From: Treponema sp.
Lineage (GTDB): Bacteria > Spirochaetota > Spirochaetia > Treponematales > Treponemataceae
DNA: 64,000 bases
Assembly: GCA_017534445.1 (NCBI GenBank)
Contig: JAFXWC010000041.1
Location: 1-64,000 of the forward strand
Direction: 5' to 3'
In this document: positions 25,588-32,592 of the stretch, in pieces
Position numbering within the stretch: position 1 is the stretch's first letter
Layout: each line of letters opens with the position of its first letter
Notes under the pieces: model-generated
Databases searched by the model: none
Seen by the model: only the letters and a program-made list of their open reading frames with translations
What the model was told of the DNA's origin: nothing
Made by a program: the position numbers and the translations under genes

Positions 25588-26487
25588 TTATGAAAATTTC
25601 TTTGTGTCTATACGGCTCATGGCAGTACGTTTAACTCGCACGTTCTCAAGGTAAGATTTTATTGCGCCAGAGTCGTCATTCTTTATTCCATTCTTAAGAA
25701 CTTCAAGTGACTGCTGGAATTTTTCTATGTGCCCCAAAAGCTCCTTCTTGTTGGCAAGGAAAAGCTCAGTCCAAAGGGGGGCGTTAATCAGGGCAATGCG
25801 GGTAAGGTCTTCAAAGCTTCCGCCGCCAAAAGCCGTAACCTCCGTATCTTCCGCAGAATCAACCAGGGCGCTTGCAATAACGTGGCAAAGCTGGCTTGTA
25901 AAGGCAATCTTGTGGTCGTGAACATTGGCACTGGTCTCTACAATGCGGGTAAATCCCATGGCTGTAATAAGGCACTTAAAAAGCCTAAGGTCTTCCGCGT
26001 CAGTGTGCTCAAGAGGCATCACTATGTAGTTGTGGTTCGCAAAAACGCTGCCGTTAGAAGCCGCGTAACCTTCGCGCTCACTGCCGGCCATGGGGTGCCC
26101 CGGAATAAAGTCAAAGCCGCAGCCGGAAAGCTCATCCATGCGCTCAAAAATTAAGGCCTTAACACCGCTTATGTCAGAAACGATTGCCCCTTCCTTAAAT
26201 TCATTCTTGTGGGCACACAAAAAATCCGCAGTGGCATGCGGATAAAGACAAACATAAACAAAGTCACACTGGGAAAGCATAAGGGGAGCATCTTCCACAG
26301 AAAAAGCCCTGTCCGCAATATGCTGTTCAAGGCACATGTCCAAAGAAGCCCTGTTAATGTCGCAGGCATAAATCTTTCCTGTTGCACCCTCTTTAGAAAG
26401 CACGTTGGCCCGAATGGCCTTTGCAAGGGAGCCTCCCATAAGCCCCATTCCAACAATACCGTATGTAAAATGTTCAAGTTCCTTCAT
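25588..26487 (-). CDS. tyrA: Prephenate/arogenate dehydrogenase
   Basis: 299 residues. N-terminal Rossmann motif GIVGMGLMGGSLA (~10-22), then GHPMAGSE (~130-137), the NAD-dependent prephenate dehydrogenase signature, and a C-terminal helical dimer domain. It catalyses oxidative decarboxylation of prephenate to 4-hydroxyphenylpyruvate for tyrosine synthesis. No ACT or chorismate mutase domain. SD CAGGA lies before ATG 26487, with TTGGAT-N17-TATAGT as likely promoter. apt follows in the same direction. Confidence 0.9.
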   Translation of the reverse strand: MKELEHFTYGIVGMGLMGGSLAKAIRANVLSKEGATGKIYACDINRASLDMCLEQHIADRAFSVEDAPLMLSQCDFVYVCLYPHATADFLCAHKNEFKEGAIVSDISGVKALIFERMDELSGCGFDFIPGHPMAGSEREGYAASNGSVFANHNYIVMPLEHTDAEDLRLFKCLITAMGFTRIVETSANVHDHKIAFTSQLCHVIASALVDSAEDTEVTAFGGGSFEDLTRIALINAPLWTELFLANKKELLGHIEKFQQSLEVLKNGIKNDDSGAIKSYLENVRVKRTAMSRIDTKKFS

Positions 26488-26608
26488 ATTATAATCCTGA
26501 TTAACTATAGCACAAAAGGCAAGTCAATCCAATAGCTTTTGATTTTTATAGTCTTTTGGCTCTATCTGCTTACGCATTAAAGCCCAAGTTATTGCGCTAA
26601 AAGCCATT

Positions 26609-26986
26609 ATGAAAGAAGAATATTACATAACGGTAAGAAACAACCCCTTTCACCCAGCAACGCTAATAGAAAACATTGTCTTTGCTGCCCTGGGACTCTT
26701 TTTGCTCTACCAGAACAACGCACCCATTGCCCATGCAAGCAAAAAAAACTGGCGCATCGTTTTCCATGAGCAAACAGAAGAAAGCCTTTCCGAAGACCAA
26801 ATAAAAGAAATTGCAACTCCGGAAAGCGAATACCCAGGAAGCCCCATCCTTAAAAGCATTGCACTAGAATTTTCACCATCAACGCCATACATCAAAAGCG
26901 AAGATTACGAAATGGAGCAGCTTATAGAAAATGCCGCAAAAGAATGTGACTTTTCCAAAGTTCTCTACACATGGGACTGTGCATAA
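26609..26986 (+). CDS. Hypothetical protein, 125 residues
   Basis: Not recognised. One hydrophobic segment (~20-37, IENIVFAALGLFLLYQ) near the N-terminus followed by a mostly polar, acidic C-terminal part with SEDQIKEIA and EMEQLIENAAKE helices. It may be a membrane-anchored cytoplasmic protein. Support is codon usage like the neighbours and the lack of any better gene on the other strand; no clear SD or promoter. It is convergent with the VanY-type gene (9 bases between stops). Confidence 0.55.
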   Translation: MKEEYYITVRNNPFHPATLIENIVFAALGLFLLYQNNAPIAHASKKNWRIVFHEQTEESLSEDQIKEIATPESEYPGSPILKSIALEFSPSTPYIKSEDYEMEQLIENAAKECDFSKVLYTWDCA

Positions 26987-26995
26987 AGCCACACT

Positions 26996-27634
26996 TTATT
27001 CAAGGTACTCTTCAAGGACAAGGCCAGATTCGCTTATCTTGCGTGCAACTTCCGCGCTTCCAACATAGCGGATGTGCCAAGGCTCGTAGGAATATCCGGT
27101 TATGTCTTCCTTGCCTTTTAAAAGCCTGAGTATAAAGCCGTGCTTTGGAAGTTCCTTGTGGATTACGGCAAAAAGTTCTGGAAGCTGCATCATGTCTTCG
27201 TTCTCCCATTTCCATTGGCCGTCCACCTTTGGTACAATGTCTATGGCAAGGGCTGTGTGGTGCTCGCTGGTTCCAGGGATGGCCACCGTGTTCCTTGCAT
27301 ATTCCTCTCCGTATTTTTCGGTAAAGTCCTGCATAATCTGCTTCTGGTATTCCACGCTGCGGTATGCGGAATCAATTCCAATTTCTATTCCCTGCTCCAT
27401 AAGAGCTTTCTGTAGACTCAGATAAGCAGCGTAGGCATTTTTTTCCACTTCCGTCTTTTCACCGTCATACACTGTGTCCACGGTTACAAGCTCAAGCTGC
27501 TTTGCAAAAGCTTCATCTATCGGATGGCTTTTGTTTACAAGAACAAGGTAATCTGTTTTTTGTCCGCATGATGCACACAACATCATGGCTCCTAAAAAAA
27601 ATGAACTAAAGGCAATCGTCTTTATGTTTTTCAA
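26996..27634 (-). CDS. VanY/M15B-type D-alanyl-D-alanine carboxypeptidase lipoprotein
   Basis: 212 residues. Signal peptide with lipobox CASC (Cys ~23). The zinc site is complete: TSEHHTALAID (His and Asp ligands, ~123-133) and EPWHIRYVG (~185-193), with SAYRS before it. M15B enzymes trim D-Ala from peptidoglycan stem peptides in the periplasm. The start codon is TTG 27634 with AAGGAG eight bases upstream; no better ATG exists before the signal peptide. It follows the secretion locus on the same strand but has a separate SD and a 48-base gap. Confidence 0.9.
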   Translation of the reverse strand: MKNIKTIAFSSFFLGAMMLCASCGQKTDYLVLVNKSHPIDEAFAKQLELVTVDTVYDGEKTEVEKNAYAAYLSLQKALMEQGIEIGIDSAYRSVEYQKQIMQDFTEKYGEEYARNTVAIPGTSEHHTALAIDIVPKVDGQWKWENEDMMQLPELFAVIHKELPKHGFILRLLKGKEDITGYSYEPWHIRYVGSAEVARKISESGLVLEEYLE

Positions 27635-27682
27635 GTTTCTTACTCCTTAAAACTGAATTTTTGGTAAAAAGGCTATTTCCTG

Positions 27683-28159
27683 CTAAAGTTTCTGCCGCAC
27701 AGCTCCTATTACAGCACCGCTTAAGGCCATTGTGCCGCACACACCGGCTGCAGCTCCGGCAGAAGTCATACTTTCACAGATAAGTAGCCGTGTTACGAAA
27801 GTGCCAATCCCAACTCCTACGGCTGTTGCAAGCAGAGTCACGCAAGCAAACATTGCAGCCCAAAGAGCCACAGGCTTCCGCTTCTTCTTGAAGTATCTGC
27901 CGCCAAAAACATTATCTCTTCCAGCTTTATATTTTCTTACATGCACCAGAATGAACTCGCACTGCTTCTTAAGCCTTTCCTCTTCAAACTCCGGGAAGAA
28001 TGCATGGAGAACTTCAAAAGCCTCGCTTGGACTTAAGGAGCCCTCCACAATTCCCGAAATCTTTTCCGTATCAAACCTACACTGACTCTTACCGGTGACA
28101 GCCACTGGCATTCCACCCTTTGCAAGAACCAGCTTAGATTCCTGATTTGGCATTTGCAT
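27683..28159 (-). CDS. Small membrane protein beside the bacteriocin-like precursor; immunity candidate
   Basis: 158 residues, no known family recognised. Residues 1-90 are soluble and charged (FDTEKISGIVEGSLSPSEAF, EERLKKQCEF); after a basic stretch (YFKKKRKP) come two hydrophobic segments (~97-120 and ~130-152) rich in Gly/Ala. It starts 13 bases after the precursor stop, so both are probably co-transcribed. Position directly downstream of a double-glycine precursor and two-helix topology fit a dedicated immunity protein, but a second exported peptide or an accessory factor is also possible. Codons ATG 28159 and 28153 are both usable. Confidence 0.7.
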   Translation of the reverse strand: MQMPNQESKLVLAKGGMPVAVTGKSQCRFDTEKISGIVEGSLSPSEAFEVLHAFFPEFEEERLKKQCEFILVHVRKYKAGRDNVFGGRYFKKKRKPVALWAAMFACVTLLATAVGVGIGTFVTRLLICESMTSAGAAAGVCGTMALSGAVIGAVRQKL

Positions 28160-28172
28160 TACTACTTTAGCC

Positions 28173-28724
28173 CTAAGCCGCTTCGTTAATTCCGGCCTTT
28201 ATTGCGCCCATTCCAACTTTAATGCCCATGGACACACCGGAACCAACACCTGCTGTTGCTATAGTTACAACTGCATCAACCATAGCAAGACCTGCACCCT
28301 TTGCAAGTTCAAGCACTATTCCAGAAGCACCTTCACCGTCAATTCCTGCCTTAACAGCCTTTGCAACACCGGAGATTATAGGACCGGCAATCGGAATTAC
28401 GCTAACTACGGATGTAGCAAACTTAAAGAAGCTAAAGCCTCCAACTACATTTTCAAGCTCGCATTCGGTAAGCTCCATGCTTTCACAGCCTGCAGCAGAG
28501 TTTATTTGTTCAACCGTATAACCAAGCTGTTCAACAAAGTCTTCAAAGGAAAGGTCTGTGTATCCGTGGCTAAGATATAAATTGTAAAGTTCTTCTTCCG
28601 ACTTGCACTTTGGAAGCTGTGCGTTAAAATCTGCATCAGAAGCCATTTTCTTTGCGAGAGCCTCGTATCTAGCAGCAAGCTCTTCGTCTTTGCAAGTAAC
28701 CTGAACTGTAAAAGTATTTTCCAT
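28173..28724 (-). CDS. Nif11-like double-glycine bacteriocin precursor
   Basis: 183 residues. Residues 1-96 are a Nif11/NHLM-type leader: helical (ARYEALAKKMASDADFNAQL), then the FEDFVEQLGYTVEQI segment, ending in ELTECELENVVGG at 84-96, the double-glycine site cut by C39 peptidases. The core (97-183) is 87 residues, cysteine-free, rich in Gly, Ala, Val, Ile (IPIAGPIISGVAKAVKAGID, GVGSGVSMGIKVGMGAIKAG), much like membrane-active class II or circular bacteriocins. SD AGGAGG precedes ATG 28724. The ABC transporters upstream carry the matching peptidase. No modifying enzyme is present, so the core is probably unmodified. Promoter shared with the 75-residue peptide gene. Confidence 0.85.
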   Translation of the reverse strand: MENTFTVQVTCKDEELAARYEALAKKMASDADFNAQLPKCKSEEELYNLYLSHGYTDLSFEDFVEQLGYTVEQINSAAGCESMELTECELENVVGGFSFFKFATSVVSVIPIAGPIISGVAKAVKAGIDGEGASGIVLELAKGAGLAMVDAVVTIATAGVGSGVSMGIKVGMGAIKAGINEAA

Positions 28725-28800
28725 AATATTTTCCTCCTGTGTCTTTAGGCACTCATATAAAAATTGTTTTGTAAGCTACATTCTCTTGCGCCTACATTTA

Positions 28801-28829
28801 TTTATACGAAGGACTTTGCAGAAGGGCTA
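28801..28829 (-). promoter_or_regulatory. Unusual promoter of the precursor gene, shared with 36787-36815
   Basis: Minus strand TAGCCC (28829-28824), 17-base spacer, TATAAA (28806-28801) within TTCGTATAAATAAATGTAGG. The -35 is far from TTGACA but matches TGGCCT at the other site with the same spacing. It suggests recognition by the ECF-type sigma factor of this locus. Confidence 0.6.
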
Positions 28830-28856
28830 AAAAAAGTGGAAAAAAAGGAAAAAACT

Positions 28857-30011
28857 TTACAAACCTAAATCCTCGAACTTTCCGTCCTGAAAGGTCTTTG
28901 TTGTAAGCACCCGGCCTTTTATTGCACCGTTGGGGTAAAATGAATAGGGTCCTGCGGCTTCGTTCCATTCATTGCTTCTAACAGCATCGGCAAGCTCCGT
29001 TGGAACAGCAGAGTTGGATTCATTCATAGCCTTGGCAAGCACAAAAAGCGCATCGTAAACCTGCAATGCTTCCTGGTCAGGCTCTTTTCCGTATTTTTTG
29101 TAGAAGGCATTTTTAAATTCATTAAAGGGAATGTTTTTTGAAGAAGGATTGTAGTTGGACACTGCAAAGATTTTTCCGTTCTCGTCACTTTTCAAAACCT
29201 TGGTCAGAAGAGGATCGTCAAAGGGGTCTGCTCCCACAACAGGGCAGTCTATTCCGTTTTCCCTGAGCGTAAAAATTATGTCCTTGATGCTGGGCATTCT
29301 TCCTGCAAGAAAGAGGGCGTCAAAAGCAAAGTTGTTCTTCCATCTTTTTGCCATCCTGTCAAAAGCCTGGGGAGAGGTGGTAATGTCGTAACTGTCGCGG
29401 TCAACAACTTCTATTCCGTACTTGTTGCAGCTTAGCTCAAAAGCATTTGAAAGGCTTATTCCCGAAATGTTATCCAGATAGTAAATAAGGACGCGCTTGT
29501 AGCCTTTTTTTTCGCAAAGCTGTGCAATCCTATTTGCAAAGTCCTTGTCGCTTGGCATATTGCTAAAGATTAGCGGATTCTTGCGGTCTGTAAGAGAGTG
29601 GGCAGTAGAAATAAAGTTGAAGGTCAGTATTCCATAATACTGGTAGATAAGGGAGCAAGGAAGAGAAATGTCTGAATAGCCATGGCCTATTACGGCACAT
29701 ATTTCCGAATCGGAGGCAATCTCGTAGGCTTTTTTTGTACCGCTTATTTTTGTTCCCCCGTCTTCGCATCTTACAAGCTCAAATTTTACAGGGGCTACAC
29801 TATTGCCGTTTATTTCTTCCTGGGCAAGGCGAGCGGCATCCCACATCATGGTCGGGTTATCTTTAAAGCTGTTGGCAATTGCAATCTTTGCGGTCCCTTT
29901 CTTGTAAAGCTTCCTTACCGCAGACTCACGCATCTTTACGGGATCATCGTCCATGCAGGAAAAAAGAGTAAAGGCAAATGCAAAAAGAAAAATCATCTTC
30001 AAATATTTCAT
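28857..30011 (-). CDS. Branched-chain-amino-acid-type periplasmic binding lipoprotein
   Basis: 384 residues from ATG 30011 (SD AGGAG, spacing 6). Signal peptide with lipobox FSC (Cys ~16). The mature part is a Peripla_BP_6/LivK-like fold: IAIANSFKDNPTMMWDAARL, AVIGHGYSDISLPCSLIYQ, PVVGADPFDDPLL. Such proteins bind amino acids, peptides or amides outside the inner membrane. It starts 19 bases after the NHLM ABC transporter stop on the same strand, inside the secretion operon, with no importer genes. A role in binding the exported peptide (sensing or protection) is plausible but inferred. Confidence 0.85.
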   Translation of the reverse strand: MKYLKMIFLFAFAFTLFSCMDDDPVKMRESAVRKLYKKGTAKIAIANSFKDNPTMMWDAARLAQEEINGNSVAPVKFELVRCEDGGTKISGTKKAYEIASDSEICAVIGHGYSDISLPCSLIYQYYGILTFNFISTAHSLTDRKNPLIFSNMPSDKDFANRIAQLCEKKGYKRVLIYYLDNISGISLSNAFELSCNKYGIEVVDRDSYDITTSPQAFDRMAKRWKNNFAFDALFLAGRMPSIKDIIFTLRENGIDCPVVGADPFDDPLLTKVLKSDENGKIFAVSNYNPSSKNIPFNEFKNAFYKKYGKEPDQEALQVYDALFVLAKAMNESNSAVPTELADAVRSNEWNEAAGPYSFYPNGAIKGRVLTTKTFQDGKFEDLGL

Positions 30012-30030
30012 GTCACTTCTCCTGAAAATG

Positions 30031-32592
30031 CTACACGTTCTGCCTTCTTGCAAGCTGGGCAAAATATCCGTCCTGTGCCATAAGCTGACTGTAGCTTCCG
30101 CTTTCAACAACCTCTCCGTCCTTCATTACATATATTTTGTCTGCGTTTATAATAGTAGAAAGCCTGTGCGCTATGATTACCCTGGTAACCTTAAGCTGGT
30201 CAAGGCTCTTTCGAACAACCTGCTGGGTAAGGTTGTCCAGTGCGCTTGTTGCCTCGTCAAAAATAAGGACTGCCGGATTCCTGATGATTGCACGCGCTAT
30301 GATAAGCCTCTGAAGCTGGCCTCCAGACAGTGTGTGCCCGCCAGACGGAATCATCGTGAACATTCCCATTGGCATTTCTTCTATGTCCTTGTCAAAGGAA
30401 ACCTTCTTTGCCGCTTCCCAAGCATCCGTTTCCTTTAGGCCAGAGCTTCCAATGATGTTCTGCAAAATTGTTCCCTGCAAAACAGTGTCGTTCTGGAGCA
30501 CAACGCCAAGCTGCCTTCTTAGAGAGCCTATGTCCACGGCAGAAATGTCCTGGTTGTCAAAGAAAACAGAACCAGACTCGGGCTTTTCAAAACCAAGCAG
30601 CATCCTCATGAGGGTGGACTTTCCAGCACCAGAGGTTCCTACAACCGCAACAAATTCTCCAGCCTTAATGCTCATGTTAACGTCTTTTAGCACAAGCGGC
30701 GCCCCTTCTGAATAGCGGAAATTCAGGTGGCTTATTTCTATGTCTCCGCTAAGCTTGTCTACCGGCGGCATATTTTTTTCCACTTCTGGCTTTGCGTCAA
30801 GGATTGGCTGTATGCGCTTAGAAAGAGGAAGCACGTTGCGTATTTGCAAAAGTGAACCAGCCACCCCAAGGAATGCCCCCTGGAAAGAAGAGTATGCGTT
30901 AAGGAAGGCCATGAAGGTTCCAGTCGTAAGACCTGCAATTGCCTGCATCCTCATTCCCCTTCCGTAAAGGTAATAAAACAAAATGCTTACAAGAGTTGGG
31001 TAAACCGTACTTATCAGTGAAGACACAATGCCAATAAGACCGAGCTTATAGACTATTTTTGTCTGGCGGATATATTCACTTGACCACTGGGCAAAGACCC
31101 GCTTTTCCGAGTGGGAGTTTGAGATTTTTTCCACACCGTTCAAAAACTGGAGCAGCATGCCCTGAATCTTTCCCTGGGATTCCACAAGAATCTTTTCTGA
31201 CTTGTAGGTAACAAAGCAGATGATGCAGGAAACAAGGATTGGGAATATGCAAAAAAGGATGCCCCACTTTGCAAAGTAGCCGCAGAAACGGAAGCACTGG
31301 ATTAGATATACAAAGCTAAAAATAAAATTCATAAAGACGGAAAGCACAATGCCAAAAATTTGTTTGCGTATGGTGGTAAGGGTCATCGTTCTTGCGGCAA
31401 GGTCTCCGGATGAATAGTCCTTAAAGAAATCTACGGGAAGCTTTAGGAGCCTGTCCATAACAGCAGCTTCCAAATCGCTGTCTGCCTTTGTTTCCATTCT
31501 GATACTGGCAAAATATTTTGCAAGAGAGCCAATCATGGAAGATATGTTGCAGAAAAATACCAGTATGCAAATCTGAATTGCCTGTGACTTTGCGGCCTCT
31601 GGAATAACATAGTCAATAAAATTGCGGGTGATGAGCGGTGTAATTAGGCCGATTAGTGTACAGACAAGGCCAATAATCACAAAGCGGGCAATGTCTGCCT
31701 TTATGTCCATAAAGACAAATTTGCAAACCGATTTTAGCGTGATTTTGTCTTCGTTCATCGCACGGTAAATCATAAAGGCCATGGGATGAATCTGCTTTAC
31801 GTTCTTTTTGGTAACAGGAGTCTCCGAGCCGTCCACGGGATCGTACATGATGTAGCCGGAACGCTCCAAATTCTTTATGAGTGCAACAGGATGAAGATTT
31901 TCCTGAGTCTCAGAGGTAAGGGATATTTCTCCGTCGCTTTTATAGAAGGCAAGCAAATGTCCGTTGTCTTCTTTGTACCACCTGTCACGCAGAACAACTT
32001 CGCGCACACGGATTGTGTTGTCCTTGGCAAGCTTCTGCAAGCCCGTCTTGTTGGCTTCATATTCGCGTCCGGGAACAGCACGCACCTTCATGCCGCCCAT
32101 CTTTTGCGCAAGCATCTTGAATGCCTTTACAAGCGGTGTGTCGTCTGAATCAAAGATAAGGTTCTTGCGCTTTTCCTTGTTCACCACAGAAGAAATGTTT
32201 TCCAGTGCCAAAGAAAATGCCTCGTCCGAAAGCTTCTGCTGCCTTATTGAACGCTCATCGTTTTTTTCTTCTTCAAGCTCAAGCTTTTCTACAACCAGCT
32301 TCTGCGCTTCTTCAAGAACGGCTTTGTAATCTGGGTCTGGGAAAGGAAGAGCCTCTACTTCTGTTCCTATTGTTCCAGTAAGGATGATTTTGTAGCGGTC
32401 ATTGCTTGGAATATTGGGGAAAGTTCCGCCCTCTGCATAATCGGTAATCTCGTGCCTTGCACCAAGTCTTCCGTCTTCCAGAACAGGCACAAGAAAAAGA
32501 TAGGCGTGTCCCTTTAAGACTTTGATTGTTGTGCAGCTTCCGTCCAGAGTAAGAAAATTCGTGTTGTCGATGTTATATTTCTTGTGTTCCAT
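30031..32592 (-). CDS. NHLM-type ABC transporter 2, permease/ATP-binding
   Basis: 853 residues. The N-terminal ~270 residues are a soluble domain of the NHLM_ABC2 type, followed by a six-helix transmembrane domain (~295-580) and an ATPase with Walker A VGTSGAGKST (~648-657), signature LSGGQLQRLIIARA, Walker B VLIFDEATSALD and switch His IIAHRLS. There is no C39 peptidase at the N-terminus. It begins on the last base of the ABC1 stop (TAATG), so the two are coupled. NHLM systems pair this protein with a peptidase-bearing ABC1 and an HlyD-type adaptor to export leader-carrying peptides. Confidence 0.92.
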   Translation of the reverse strand: MEHKKYNIDNTNFLTLDGSCTTIKVLKGHAYLFLVPVLEDGRLGARHEITDYAEGGTFPNIPSNDRYKIILTGTIGTEVEALPFPDPDYKAVLEEAQKLVVEKLELEEEKNDERSIRQQKLSDEAFSLALENISSVVNKEKRKNLIFDSDDTPLVKAFKMLAQKMGGMKVRAVPGREYEANKTGLQKLAKDNTIRVREVVLRDRWYKEDNGHLLAFYKSDGEISLTSETQENLHPVALIKNLERSGYIMYDPVDGSETPVTKKNVKQIHPMAFMIYRAMNEDKITLKSVCKFVFMDIKADIARFVIIGLVCTLIGLITPLITRNFIDYVIPEAAKSQAIQICILVFFCNISSMIGSLAKYFASIRMETKADSDLEAAVMDRLLKLPVDFFKDYSSGDLAARTMTLTTIRKQIFGIVLSVFMNFIFSFVYLIQCFRFCGYFAKWGILFCIFPILVSCIICFVTYKSEKILVESQGKIQGMLLQFLNGVEKISNSHSEKRVFAQWSSEYIRQTKIVYKLGLIGIVSSLISTVYPTLVSILFYYLYGRGMRMQAIAGLTTGTFMAFLNAYSSFQGAFLGVAGSLLQIRNVLPLSKRIQPILDAKPEVEKNMPPVDKLSGDIEISHLNFRYSEGAPLVLKDVNMSIKAGEFVAVVGTSGAGKSTLMRMLLGFEKPESGSVFFDNQDISAVDIGSLRRQLGVVLQNDTVLQGTILQNIIGSSGLKETDAWEAAKKVSFDKDIEEMPMGMFTMIPSGGHTLSGGQLQRLIIARAIIRNPAVLIFDEATSALDNLTQQVVRKSLDQLKVTRVIIAHRLSTIINADKIYVMKDGEVVESGSYSQLMAQDGYFAQLARRQNV

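Noticed and set aside
30012-30110. Longer start for the binding lipoprotein
   Set aside because: It would overlap ABC2 and place 33 residues before a clear signal peptide; ATG 30011 has a good SD.
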